A stretch of 64,000 nucleotides of DNA from Flavobacterium sp. CF108 (lineage in GTDB: Bacteria > Bacteroidota > Bacteroidia > Flavobacteriales > Flavobacteriaceae), in the NCBI RefSeq assembly GCF_900129795.1, contig NZ_FQWW01000004.1, positions 62,001 through 126,000 on the forward strand, read 5' to 3'. The notes below the pieces were generated by a model. The model was given only the letters and a program-made list of their open reading frames with translations, did no database searches and had not been told where the DNA came from. Below, piece after piece: positions 16,904 to 25,907 of this stretch; the stretch's first letter is position 1, and each line of letters starts with the position of its first letter. The translations under genes were made by a program, and so were the position numbers.

Positions 16904-19717
16904 ATGAAATTCAATTTAAGATTTCTATTTATTGCATTATTTATCTGTACGATTTCGATCGCGCAAAACAAAGGTACGATTTCTGGAGTTCTGACTGACA
17001 AAGAAACGAACAATGCGGCGTTACCTTTTGCTAATGTTTTAATTAAAGGTACAAATATTAGCGTAAACACTGACATTGACGGAAAATATTCGTTGAATGT
17101 AAATCCTGGAAACTATACTATTGTTTTTAGTTTTGTAGGATATGAAACAAAAGAAGCTCCAGTTACTGTAAAAGCAGGCGAAACTGTTACAGTTAATCAA
17201 GTACTATCATCAGGAAGTTTTACCCTAAAAGATGTTGTTGTAAAATCTACAGCAAGTAAAGAAAAAGAAACTGCTCTTTTATTAGAACAAAAAAATGCTG
17301 TTGTAATCAAACAAAGTATTGGTGCACAGGAAATGTCTAGAAAAGGTGTTAGTGACGTTGAAGAGGGCTTAACTAAAATAACAGGAATCACTAAGGTAGA
17401 CGGAAGAGGTTTATTCGTAAGAGGTTTAGAGGATCGTTACAATAGTCTTTTACTTAATGACTTGGCTGTTCCATCAAACAATCCATTTAAAAAAATCATT
17501 CCTTTAGATATTTTTCCAACCGATATTGTAAGTGTTTTAGAAACATACAAAACTTTCAATACTAATTTATATGGTGATTTTGCAGGAGCTACTTTCAATA
17601 TCATAACAACTGCTACTGGAAAAAGCCAAACGAAAATTAATTTTGGAGCTGGTTATACTATCAATAATAACCTGAAAAAGTTCCTTATTTCTCAAGACGC
17701 AACTTCAACATCTGATTTTTTTGGATTTTCAGGTAACGAAAGAGATTTACCATCTGCAATAAACAAAAACCCTAGTTTTCAAACATTAACTGCGGACCAA
17801 GCTGCAAACGGATTTGGTTCAGGGTTTGACGTTAAAAGTGATGTATCTCCTTTAAACACAAGTTTTGGAATTACTCATTCAGAAAAATTCAATATAGGTA
17901 AAAATCAAAACGTATTTCAATATTTGTTATCACTTAACTATGATAATAAATATCAAATTAGAACCGGTGCAGATAGATTTTTCAATCCGGGGCAAGGAAA
18001 CTATATTAATGATCTAGTTACAACACAATACAAGTTTATAACAAACTCATCTGCATTAGCAGCATTAACTTATAAAACAAACAGATTTTCTCTTACATCA
18101 AACACCACCTATTTAAGATCGACCGAAAATTCAATACAAGATCAGTTAGGTTATACGAATTCTAATGTAAACCAGCCAAATGGTTTTATAAGAATGAACC
18201 AATTGCAAGAGTCTACTTTTTTCAACACACAATTGTTTGGTAATTACAAAATAACTGAGGATGGAAGACACTCAATAAAATCTGGTGTTTCATACTCTAC
18301 AACACAATACGAACTTCCTGATAGAAAATCTTTCAGTGGTATTAAGATTGACGACAATACAACTTCAATATCGTATAGTGGTAATAGTATAGTTAGACAA
18401 TATCTTGATTTCAAAGGCGATGAACATATCTCCGGTTTACTTGAATACAGTTGGAAATTTGGCAATGAAGACATTAGCAAATCGCACAAGCTTACAACAG
18501 GTTATAACGGTTATATGAATAAAATGGGATCTGAATATAGATTTTTAGTATCACAAAGACTAAACTCAAATAGTATTACTTTCCCAACTAATACTCCTGA
18601 TGCAATTTTAAGAGATGAAATCTTAAACAATAATTTCACCTATAATGATGGAACAAACCCAACTTACAAAGCAATGTTAGAAGAGTTTGTTAACGCCGGA
18701 TACTTAGATTTAGCCTTTAAATTTTCCGAAAAAATAGAATTAAATGTAGGTGTAAGAGCTGAACAGACTCATAGAGAAACAGAATACAAGGATGCAGGAA
18801 GTTTTGAAGATCCGTATAAAACAATAACTGTTGATAAAACAGATTTTTTACCGTCTCTGAATGCAAAATATATCTTAAATCCAAATTCAAACGTACGATT
18901 TGCAGCCTCAAAAACAATTACAAGGCCTGTAATTATGGAGTCTTACCCTCTTGAGTTTGTAAATCCAGATGGTACTATAGAACAAGGTAACCCTTTATTA
19001 ATCAATAGCGACAATTACAATTTTGATTTGAAATACGAGTTATTCCCAACCAATAAGGAATTAATTTCTGCTACAATTTTTACTAAAATAATAGAAAATC
19101 CTATTGAAAGATTATTTACAAATTCAGCAGGAAGCGGCGGTCAGATTATGACATACGGCAATTCTAAACAAGCCTTTCTTTATGGTGCTGAATTTGAATT
19201 CTTATTCCAATTAGAAAGAATTTCAAAATCATTATCTAATTTCTCATTTGGTGCAAATGCCTCATTAATGGATTCAAAAGTAACTATTGAAAAAGTTTTT
19301 AAAAATGGTGTTAACAATCCAGAAACAATTGCCGAGGATGCTGATCCAACTCGAAAACTACAAGGAGCATCACCTTGGATAGTAAATGCTGATCTTAGAT
19401 ACGATTCTGAGTTTAGTGAAAAATGGAAAAGTTCTATGACTATGGTATACAATCTTTACAGCAAAAGAATCTATGCTGTGGGAACAAATAAATTAGATAA
19501 TTATTATGAAATGCCGTTTGGTAAACTTGACTTTATTTGGCAAAACAAAATTTCAGACAAATTCGATGTTAAATTATCAGTAGACAATCTATTAAATCCA
19601 GCCTACAAAATTGAAATGGGTGAAAAGAGTAGACTTGAGATAACCGAAAGTGATTTAACGGTAAGAGAATATAAAAAAGGAGTTGGTTTCTCTATGAATA
19701 TATCTTATACATTTTAA
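16904..19717 (+). CDS. TonB-dependent receptor with carboxypeptidase-regulatory-like domain
   Basis: A 937-residue outer-membrane receptor. The signal peptide ends at about residue 21 (SIAQ). A CarboxypepD_reg-like domain follows at about 22-110 (GTISGVLTDKETNNAALPFA, GKYSLNVNPGNYTIVFSF). The plug domain at about 130-245 includes GRGLFVRGLEDRYN. The barrel ends NISYTF with a terminal Phe. It is divergent from the PhoB-like regulator and is followed by a beta-helix lipoprotein and a small T9SS protein, a set that likely works together at the cell surface. The ligand is unknown; a phosphorus compound is a reasonable guess from the operator and neighbours. Confidence 0.88.
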   Translation: MKFNLRFLFIALFICTISIAQNKGTISGVLTDKETNNAALPFANVLIKGTNISVNTDIDGKYSLNVNPGNYTIVFSFVGYETKEAPVTVKAGETVTVNQVLSSGSFTLKDVVVKSTASKEKETALLLEQKNAVVIKQSIGAQEMSRKGVSDVEEGLTKITGITKVDGRGLFVRGLEDRYNSLLLNDLAVPSNNPFKKIIPLDIFPTDIVSVLETYKTFNTNLYGDFAGATFNIITTATGKSQTKINFGAGYTINNNLKKFLISQDATSTSDFFGFSGNERDLPSAINKNPSFQTLTADQAANGFGSGFDVKSDVSPLNTSFGITHSEKFNIGKNQNVFQYLLSLNYDNKYQIRTGADRFFNPGQGNYINDLVTTQYKFITNSSALAALTYKTNRFSLTSNTTYLRSTENSIQDQLGYTNSNVNQPNGFIRMNQLQESTFFNTQLFGNYKITEDGRHSIKSGVSYSTTQYELPDRKSFSGIKIDDNTTSISYSGNSIVRQYLDFKGDEHISGLLEYSWKFGNEDISKSHKLTTGYNGYMNKMGSEYRFLVSQRLNSNSITFPTNTPDAILRDEILNNNFTYNDGTNPTYKAMLEEFVNAGYLDLAFKFSEKIELNVGVRAEQTHRETEYKDAGSFEDPYKTITVDKTDFLPSLNAKYILNPNSNVRFAASKTITRPVIMESYPLEFVNPDGTIEQGNPLLINSDNYNFDLKYELFPTNKELISATIFTKIIENPIERLFTNSAGSGGQIMTYGNSKQAFLYGAEFEFLFQLERISKSLSNFSFGANASLMDSKVTIEKVFKNGVNNPETIAEDADPTRKLQGASPWIVNADLRYDSEFSEKWKSSMTMVYNLYSKRIYAVGTNKLDNYYEMPFGKLDFIWQNKISDKFDVKLSVDNLLNPAYKIEMGEKSRLEITESDLTVREYKKGVGFSMNISYTF

Positions 19718-19806
19718 AAAAGCACTTAACAATTACAAAACATAAACTTAAACAACGAGTCATAATTTCATAACATTCTCTTAAATAGATTGAATGGGGC
19801 TCGAAT

Positions 19807-19814
19807 TAAATTTG
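19807..19814 (+). promoter_or_regulatory. -7 box of the lipoprotein gene
   Basis: A perfect TAAATTTG 37 nt upstream of the lipoprotein gene, implying its own promoter within the receptor locus. TAACA at 19771 and TAAAT at 19782 lie 11 bp apart. On that register the next unit, at 19793, would sit 14 bp before the box as in the two stronger promoters, but the sequence at 19793 matches poorly. Confidence 0.5.
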
Positions 19815-19851
19815 TTTAGGTTTAAAATAAATAAAACAAAACACAAAACTT

Positions 19852-21066
19852 ATGAAAAAATTAGTATTCTGCTTAGCAGTTTTGGGAAGTATCTTTACAG
19901 GATGTTCTAGTGACGACAATAATGATACACCTATAAAACAACCAGTAACCGGAGAAATATCTTCAGATATTACAGTAAGCAAAACTTATGCATATGGTAA
20001 CTACACTTTAAAAGGAATGATTAAAGTTAGCAACGGTGCAACCCTTACTTTCGAAGCTGGTTCTACAATTACTTGCGATAAATCTACTGGACAAAATGGT
20101 CTTGTAATATTAAATGGAGGAAAATTAATTGCTAATGGTACTGCTGATGCTCCAATCGTTTTTACTGAAAAATCAAAAATAGGAGGTGCTTGGGCTGGTA
20201 TTATTATGTATGGAGATGCTCCAATTGTAAATTCAGCAACTGCTCCTGCTCCACAAACAGCAGTTTCAGAAGATGGTTTAGGATTAACATACGGAGGTTC
20301 AAATCCAACACACAATGGAGGTTCATTAAAATATGTAAGAGTTGAATATGCTGGACAAGTAATCACATCTAACAGTAAAGAAAATAACGGATTCTCTTTC
20401 TACTCTGTTGGTTCAGGAACTGTATTAGAAAATTTAGTTTCTTATAAAGGTAATGACGATGGTTTTGAATTTTATGGAGGAACAGTAAGTTTGAAAAACT
20501 CAATTTCTTACGGAAACTCTGATGACTCTTTTGACTGGCAAGACGGATGGAGAGGTCAAGACAATACAAACTGGTTTGCATACCAAACAGGAGTTGCTAA
20601 CTACGGTTTAGAGGTAGAAGCAAAAAGTGTTGACAATGCGTTCTGGCCAAAAGTTACTAACATCACTCTTAAAAGAGCTGCTGGTACAACTACAGAAGCA
20701 CAAGGCGAAATTCAATTGGACGCTATCCAATTTAAAAAAGAAGGAAATGGTGATTACAGCAACATCGTAGTTGATGGTTATGTTAGCCAAACTACTCCAG
20801 CTGCTTACAACGGTGGTGTAATTCAAATATTAGACAAAGCTACTTATGATCACCAAGTTGCTGCAGGAAAAATCAAATTAAACAACGTGAAAATCACAAA
20901 CTCTCCTCTTACTTTCATTTCAGGAGTTCCTGCTTCATTCACAGTAACTGCAGCTAGTTTTGTTCCTGCATCAAACTGGACAACTAGTACTAATGCTACA
21001 GGAGCTACTTTAACTGGTGGTGCTTGGGCTACAGTTGATGGTGTAAACTTATTAGCAAAACTATAA
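19852..21066 (+). CDS. Beta-helix-like surface lipoprotein
   Basis: A 404-residue lipoprotein: lipobox SIFTGC with the modified Cys at residue 18, followed at once by SSDDNND. Such acidic residues just after the Cys are typical of exported surface lipoproteins in Bacteroidota. The body contains right-handed beta-helix-like repeats (LKGMIKVSNGATLTFEAGST, GGTVSLKNSISYGNSDDSFD) rich in Gly, Asn and Asp. It resembles the conserved lipoproteins that partner TonB receptors of this type; the function has not been established here. A strong terminator follows. Confidence 0.75.
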   Translation: MKKLVFCLAVLGSIFTGCSSDDNNDTPIKQPVTGEISSDITVSKTYAYGNYTLKGMIKVSNGATLTFEAGSTITCDKSTGQNGLVILNGGKLIANGTADAPIVFTEKSKIGGAWAGIIMYGDAPIVNSATAPAPQTAVSEDGLGLTYGGSNPTHNGGSLKYVRVEYAGQVITSNSKENNGFSFYSVGSGTVLENLVSYKGNDDGFEFYGGTVSLKNSISYGNSDDSFDWQDGWRGQDNTNWFAYQTGVANYGLEVEAKSVDNAFWPKVTNITLKRAAGTTTEAQGEIQLDAIQFKKEGNGDYSNIVVDGYVSQTTPAAYNGGVIQILDKATYDHQVAAGKIKLNNVKITNSPLTFISGVPASFTVTAASFVPASNWTTSTNATGATLTGGAWATVDGVNLLAKL

Positions 21067-21093
21067 GTTCTTCACACATATAAAAATGTTAAA

Positions 21094-21125
21094 AACATCC
21101 TAAATTATTAGGATGTTTTTTTTTG
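21094..21125 (+). terminator. Rho-independent terminator after the lipoprotein gene
   Basis: Perfect 10-bp stem AACATCCTAA / TTAGGATGTT with loop ATTA and a run of T, 28 nt after the stop codon. Confidence 0.9.
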
Positions 21126-21175
21126 GCGTAGTTTTTGTAATTTTTTTTGTATATTTACTTACACAAACAAATGCG

Positions 21176-21514
21176 ATGGCAAAAAACTACTTTTATATTA
21201 CATTCTTATTGGCTTTTTTCTTTACTGTAAGTGTCTCGGCACAAGACAGTAAGCAATTACCAAAAACTCAAGACGCTGCGGGCATTGAGGGACTAAGCTT
21301 GTACCCTAACCCAGTTACCAGCGGAAGAGTATATATTTCTTCTAAAAATGATCTGGAGAAAGAAATAATCGTTTTTGATATATTAGGAAAAAAAGTACTG
21401 CAGACGCATTTAGCTTCCAGAGAACTTAGTGTTGCAGATTTAGTTCCAGGCGTTTATATCATAAAGATAAGTGAACAAAATGCCTCCTCAACCCGAAAAC
21501 TTATTATTAGATAA
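21176..21514 (+). CDS. Minimal T9SS type A sorting-domain protein
   Basis: A 112-residue protein starting at the second in-frame ATG (21176), where a signal peptide begins (MAKNYFYITF, ending VSA). An in-frame ATG 63 nt upstream lies inside the preceding terminator. Only about 20 linker residues precede the T9SS C-terminal sorting domain, with LSLYPNPVTSGRVYI, FDILGKKVLQ and PGVYIIKI ending in a basic KLIIR. The protein is thus almost nothing but the sorting signal. It might be an adaptor or anchor for the beta-helix lipoprotein or the receptor; this is inference from position. Confidence 0.8.
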   Translation: MAKNYFYITFLLAFFFTVSVSAQDSKQLPKTQDAAGIEGLSLYPNPVTSGRVYISSKNDLEKEIIVFDILGKKVLQTHLASRELSVADLVPGVYIIKISEQNASSTRKLIIR

Positions 21515-21520
21515 ATATAA

Positions 21521-21547
21521 AAAAGCTCCTACTTGGGAGCTTTTTTT
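21521..21547 (+). terminator. Rho-independent terminator
   Basis: AAAAGCTCC / GGAGCTTTT stem with a 6-nt loop and a T-run, directly after the small T9SS gene. Confidence 0.85.
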
Positions 21548-21653
21548 ATAGTTTGCAGTGTTCAGTTTTTTAGTATTGAGTTTTTATAAAAGCTTATAAA
21601 CGTGAAATTAGGCTGAACACCAAAAAACTGAACACTGAACACTAAAAATTAAA

Positions 21654-21661
21654 TATCTTTG
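21654..21661 (+). promoter_or_regulatory. -7 box of the LuxE-like gene
   Basis: A perfect TATCTTTG 13 nt before the TTG start codon, implying a leader of only a few nucleotides. Any start further upstream would lie in or before the promoter. Confidence 0.6.
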
Positions 21662-21674
21662 CACAAAAAAAGTT

Positions 21675-22655
21675 TTGATTACAGCCAGCGATATATTTAC
21701 GATTTCAAGCCATAAACAATTTGAAAAAACAGCATTAAAAGTGTTTCGCTTTCAATACGCTAACAATGCCGTATATCGTGATTTTTGTAATTTTTTAAAG
21801 ACAGATGTTCAGCAGGTAAAATCATTACAGCAAATTCCTTTTTTACCCATTCAGTTTTTCAAAAGCCACAATGTGGTTTCTAACGAAAATCCTGCACAGG
21901 TAACTTTTACCAGCAGCGGTACAACCGGAATGATTACCAGCCGACATTTAGTGACCGATGTTTCCTTATATGAGGAAAGTTACCGCAAGGGATTTTCTCA
22001 ATTTTACGGCAACATCGAAGATTATGTTGTTTTAGCGCTTTTGCCGTCTTATTTAGAACGCGAGGGATCTTCGCTTATTTATATGGTCGAAGACTTGATA
22101 AACCTATCCAATCAACCCGAAAGCGGCTTTTATTTACACAATCACGACGATTTAATTAAAAAGCTGACTGAATTAGACGAAGCGGGTCAAAATGTGATTT
22201 TAATTGGTGTTACATACGCCTTATTAGATTTAATTGAAAAACATCAATTCAACCTTCAAAATACCATTATTATGGAAACCGGCGGAATGAAAGGAAAACG
22301 CAAAGAAATGATTCGTGAAGAACTTCATGAAATACTTTGCAAAGGTTTTGGTGTTTCTTCTATTCACTCAGAATACGGAATGACAGAGCTTTTAGCGCAA
22401 GCTTACTCTCTGGGCGAAGGCATTTTTGAATGTCCGTCATGGATGCATATTTTAGTTCGTGACCCAGAAGATGCTCTCACTTATGTAAACGATGGAAAAA
22501 CCGGAGGAATAAACGTAATTGATTTAGCTAATATCAATTCATGTTCTTTTATTGCAACGCAGGATTTAGGCAAAAAAAATCCCAACAATTCTTTTGAAGT
22601 TTTGGGACGTTTTGATAATTCTGATATTCGCGGCTGTAACTTAATGGTTCTTTAA
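21675..22655 (+). CDS. LuxE-like acyl-protein synthetase/acyltransferase
   Basis: A 326-residue protein read from a TTG start, chosen because the protein begins MITASDIF and the promoter leaves no room upstream. It resembles the LuxE acyl-protein synthetase family, an adenylating-enzyme relative: VTFTSSGTTG is the phosphate-binding loop, and SIHSEYGMTELLAQ is the second conserved motif. It probably activates a fatty or carboxylic acid; substrate and acceptor are unknown. It overlaps the convergent nuclease-like gene by 4 nt. Confidence 0.75.
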   Translation: MITASDIFTISSHKQFEKTALKVFRFQYANNAVYRDFCNFLKTDVQQVKSLQQIPFLPIQFFKSHNVVSNENPAQVTFTSSGTTGMITSRHLVTDVSLYEESYRKGFSQFYGNIEDYVVLALLPSYLEREGSSLIYMVEDLINLSNQPESGFYLHNHDDLIKKLTELDEAGQNVILIGVTYALLDLIEKHQFNLQNTIIMETGGMKGKRKEMIREELHEILCKGFGVSSIHSEYGMTELLAQAYSLGEGIFECPSWMHILVRDPEDALTYVNDGKTGGINVIDLANINSCSFIATQDLGKKNPNNSFEVLGRFDNSDIRGCNLMVL

Positions 22656-23233
22656 ATCGTAATCCTTTTTTCGCTCTTTATTATCGCTGAGTTTGTAGCT
22701 CTAATTTTTACTTTATGTTGTAAAAGTATCTCAAGAAACAAATCTGGAGAAAACATAAAAGCACTAAACTCTTCCATTAGAGTAGGAATTGCTAAAATTC
22801 CATTAACTCGTTTATTGCTACCTATAATTTCTCTTCCTCTAAAATATTTAACACTTTCAACAACTTGATCTATCATTTTTTTAGGGTAGCCATTTTTAAC
22901 ATCTGAAGCTGTTTTTAAATCTTTCGAATATTTACATTCAATAAATAAAACCCAATCCGTTTCAATACAACTTTCAGGAAACACAACACATTCACATTGT
23001 TGACTGTAAAAACCAGCTTCGATTTCTAAAGCATTATCTTTAAAACCTGTAAAGCAAACACAAACACCTTCTGCATTTTTCAAATGAACATAATTCACAT
23101 CAGGCTCATCTTCTAAAACCTCAACATCTCCTCCATTAATTTTTTTATAATCAACAATATATAAATTTTCAGAAGACGTTTCTACTATTATCTGTTTTGG
23201 CAAATGGGCTTGAATATTACTCTTCATATTCAA
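22652..23233 (-). CDS. Probable PD-(D/E)xK nuclease-like protein, partner of the ATPase
   Basis: A 193-residue protein not recognised as a whole. Residues 91-101 (ETDWVLFIECK) give Asp93, Glu99 and Lys101 in the D-x5-ExK spacing of PD-(D/E)xK nucleases. A following helix holds Gln123 and Tyr130, reminiscent of the RecB/Cas4 Q-x6-Y element, and then a strand NGILAIP. The start overlaps the end of the ATPase gene by 17 nt, so they are translationally coupled. By eye the DNA looks more AT-rich than the flanking housekeeping genes. Nuclease activity is a motif-based inference; a non-catalytic accessory role remains possible. Confidence 0.5.
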   Translation of the reverse strand: MNMKSNIQAHLPKQIIVETSSENLYIVDYKKINGGDVEVLEDEPDVNYVHLKNAEGVCVCFTGFKDNALEIEAGFYSQQCECVVFPESCIETDWVLFIECKYSKDLKTASDVKNGYPKKMIDQVVESVKYFRGREIIGSNKRVNGILAIPTLMEEFSAFMFSPDLFLEILLQHKVKIRATNSAIIKSEKRITI

Positions 23234-24428
23234 AATGATTTAACATTTCATAATATTCATTCATAATATCATTCATTACTGTATTAAAATAATGCTTATC
23301 TACAGTACCTGTTTTTGAATTTTTAATAGATTTCAAAGCACCATTTTTACTATCTATTTCAAAAACATTAACCTGTGATGGTGAGATCCAAGAATTAAAA
23401 CTTAAAAATTCCTTTTTTTCTTCTTCAGTTAATTTATCTGAAATAACACTCCCCATCAAACAATTATTGATTGCATAAAGTATATATGGGCTGTGTGTCG
23501 TAAGAATCAAAGAATGATCTCTTTCTCCTTGTATTTTATTAAATAAATAATAGATTAAATCTCTTTGTGTTTCTGGAAAAAGATTTTGCTCTGGTTCTTC
23601 AATAATGAATTGAGTTTTATGATAGTGAATTGGCAAAGCGTCTTTACCGTCTGGATAAACCCAACCATTACGGCTAACTCCTTTATTGTCCGTATAAGTA
23701 ACATTTATAATCTTTCCGGAATTCTCTGATTTCTGACTTAAATAATTCAATTCTGCAACAGATGGAGACACATCTTCTTTATAAAAACCATTTGTCAAAT
23801 ATTCGACTAATAACACAAGCGGGATAACCGATTGTAAACCACTTGATCCTGCCCTCAAATATAGCTCTTCTTTGTTTTTTAAGGTAATTACATCTAAATC
23901 GTTGATCTTATCGTTATGAAAGTTAACATCTAAGTTCAACACGGAAATCCCTTCACCTTTTTGAAAATTTTTTTTAGCAGCATACCAATCATAGACAAAG
24001 TTCATAATGTTATCATTAGTTTCTTTGTATTTACTAAGATTTGGAATAACGGAAACAAAATTTCTTTCGGACGGAATGTAAATATTTTTTGTTTTTAGAT
24101 AATCTCTACTATTTTCTTTCTCAATTATATTTTCTTTATTGTCTCGCCATTTATATGAAATTTCAATGAAATCACTACTATATTTGAAATAAGACTTTTC
24201 AGAAAAATAAGCTTCACTAAGTCTATGAAAATCTAAAAGTTGGTATTCAATTTTATCTTCATACTGTCCATCCAATAAATATCTTTTTTCAACCCATTGA
24301 CAATAACTGATAATTTTAGCAATAGTACTTTTACCACTACTTTGAGGTCCCATAAAAACATTCACTTTGTTCAATTCAATTTCAATATCTGAAATCGGAC
24401 CTATATTTCTAATTATTAATTTTGTCAT
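23217..24428 (-). CDS. OLD/AAA_15-type ATPase without TOPRIM domain
   Basis: A 403-residue ABC-like ATPase. Walker A is GPQSSGKST at residues 27-35. Walker B is FIIEEPEQNLFPE near 273-285, with EP as in OLD, RecF and SMC-like ATPases. A switch His is in LTTHSPYIL. An RAGSSGLQSV segment, the likely signature region, lies ahead of Walker B. There is no C-terminal TOPRIM nuclease, so the small overlapping partner may supply the nuclease. Anti-phage systems such as PARIS and Septu use a comparable ATPase-plus-effector pair, but the partner here differs from theirs. A defence role is inference. Confidence 0.75.
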   Translation of the reverse strand: MTKLIIRNIGPISDIEIELNKVNVFMGPQSSGKSTIAKIISYCQWVEKRYLLDGQYEDKIEYQLLDFHRLSEAYFSEKSYFKYSSDFIEISYKWRDNKENIIEKENSRDYLKTKNIYIPSERNFVSVIPNLSKYKETNDNIMNFVYDWYAAKKNFQKGEGISVLNLDVNFHNDKINDLDVITLKNKEELYLRAGSSGLQSVIPLVLLVEYLTNGFYKEDVSPSVAELNYLSQKSENSGKIINVTYTDNKGVSRNGWVYPDGKDALPIHYHKTQFIIEEPEQNLFPETQRDLIYYLFNKIQGERDHSLILTTHSPYILYAINNCLMGSVISDKLTEEEKKEFLSFNSWISPSQVNVFEIDSKNGALKSIKNSKTGTVDKHYFNTVMNDIMNEYYEMLNHFEYEE

Positions 24429-24457
24429 TTTTTGATATTTTAGATTTAAAATTCACC

Positions 24458-25753
24458 TTAAACCACTCTTATCACGAAGTAATTTTTCTTTCCACTTTGT
24501 AACAACACAAACTGATTGTTAATCAAATCATTTGCACTCAACACAAAATCTTCTTTAATTTTTTCTCTGTTTACAGAAATTGAATTCGCTGTTAAAGCTC
24601 TTCTCGCCTCTCCGTTTGATTTAAAGAAACCCGTTTTTTCATTTAAAACTGAGATGATATCCAATCCGTTTTCTAAATCTGCTTTTGCGATTTCAGCCTG
24701 AGGAACACCATCAAAAACTTCTAAGAAAGTAGCCTCATCTAATTGTTTCAAATCTTCGGCAGTAGAATTTCCAAATAAAATATTCGAAGCCTGAATTGCT
24801 TTTTCTAATTCTTCTTTACTGTGAACAAAAATCGTAATTTCTTCAGCCAGTTTCTTTTGTAAAATTCTTAAATGCGGCGCTGCCTGATGTTCAGCAATTA
24901 AACCATCAATAGTTTCTTTATCTAAGAAAGTAAAGATTTTAATATATTTCTCTGCATCAACATCTGTAGCATTTACCCAAAACTGGTAAAATTTGTAAAC
25001 AGAAGTTTTATCAGCATCCAGCCAAACATTTCCACCTTCAGATTTACCGAATTTAGATCCGTCTGCTTTTGTAATTAATGGCGTTGTTAATGCAAAAGCT
25101 TTTGCACTTTCTCCACCCATTCTGCGTACTAATTCTGTACCCGTGGTAATATTTCCCCATTGGTCAGAACCTCCCATTTGCAAAAGGCAGTTATTGTTTT
25201 TATATAAATGATAAAAATCGTATCCCTGAATTAATTGATAAGTAAACTCTGTGAAAGACATTCCTTCACCTTCTCCGTTAATTCTCTTTTTAACAGAATC
25301 CTTCGCCATCATATAGTTTACCGTAATACGTTTTCCAACTTCACGGGCAAAATCAATAAACGAGAATTCTTTCATCCAGTCATAGTTGTTTACCATAATT
25401 GGAGCATTTGCTTCTTTTGAATTAAAATCTAAGAAACGAGACAGGACACTTTTGATTCCGGCAACGTTTTTAGCCAAAGTTTCTTCGTTCAACAAATTTC
25501 TTTCGTCAGATTTTCCAGAAGGATCACCAATCATTCCGGTCGCGCCGCCCACAAGAGCAATTGGCTGATGACCAAAATTCTTTAAATGAACCAATAAAAT
25601 AATCTGAACCATACTGCCTATGTGCAGCGAATCTGCCGTTGGATCAAAACCAATATATGCCGCCGTTACCTCTTTTAGCAATTGTTCTTCCGTTCCTGGC
25701 ATGCTATCATGGTATAAACCGCGCCACTTTAATTCTTCAACTAGATTCTTCAT
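24458..25753 (-). CDS. tyrS: Tyrosyl-tRNA synthetase
   Basis: A 431-residue class I synthetase charging tRNA-Tyr. The HIGH-like motif is in [12 protein letters not shown] near residues 37-48, and the KMSKS-like motif is KFGKS in [13 protein letters not shown]-terminal S4-type RNA-binding segment contains [17 protein letters not shown] perfect reverse-strand -7 box lies about 20 nt before the ATG. The length is normal. Confidence 0.97.
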   Translation of the reverse strand: MKNLVEELKWRGLYHDSMPGTEEQLLKEVTAAYIGFDPTADSLHIGSMVQIILLVHLKNFGHQPIALVGGATGMIGDPSGKSDERNLLNEETLAKNVAGIKSVLSRFLDFNSKEANAPIMVNNYDWMKEFSFIDFAREVGKRITVNYMMAKDSVKKRINGEGEGMSFTEFTYQLIQGYDFYHLYKNNNCLLQMGGSDQWGNITTGTELVRRMGGESAKAFALTTPLITKADGSKFGKSEGGNVWLDADKTSVYKFYQFWVNATDVDAEKYIKIFTFLDKETIDGLIAEHQAAPHLRILQKKLAEEITIFVHSKEELEKAIQASNILFGNSTAEDLKQLDEATFLEVFDGVPQAEIAKADLENGLDIISVLNEKTGFFKSNGEARRALTANSISVNREKIKEDFVLSANDLINNQFVLLQSGKKNYFVIRVV

Positions 25754-25771
25754 TTTTTAAAATATTTTGCG

Positions 25772-25779
25772 CAAATATA
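25772..25779 (-). promoter_or_regulatory. -7 box of tyrS
   Basis: A perfect TATATTTG on the reverse strand, 19 nt upstream of the tyrS start. Confidence 0.65.
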
Positions 25780-25810
25780 ATCAATGACAATGGCAATATC
25801 AAAAACTTAT

Positions 25811-25880
25811 GCCACAAAGGCACAAAGGCGCAAATATTATTAAAAAACAAAAAAACTTTGCGCCTTTGTGCCTTTGTGGC
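25811..25880. repeat. Perfect 24-bp inverted repeat, GCCACAAAGGCACAAAGG family
   Basis: The arms 25811-25834 and 25857-25880 are exact reverse complements enclosing 22 AT-rich bases. The element lies between divergent tyrS and the epimerase gene. Related words flank the GxxExxY gene at 59795-59965 and 60405-60477. Confidence 0.85.
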
Positions 25881-25907
25881 AAAACCCAAAAAACTTATCT
25901 TTACAAA

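Noticed and set aside
20001..20366. A 121-codon reverse-strand frame inside the beta-helix lipoprotein gene
   Set aside because: Antisense to a well-supported gene and with no conserved features.
25809..25907. 33-residue N-terminal extension of the epimerase
   Set aside because: It is translated from the 24-bp inverted repeat; the NAD-binding motif starts right after the ATG at 25908.
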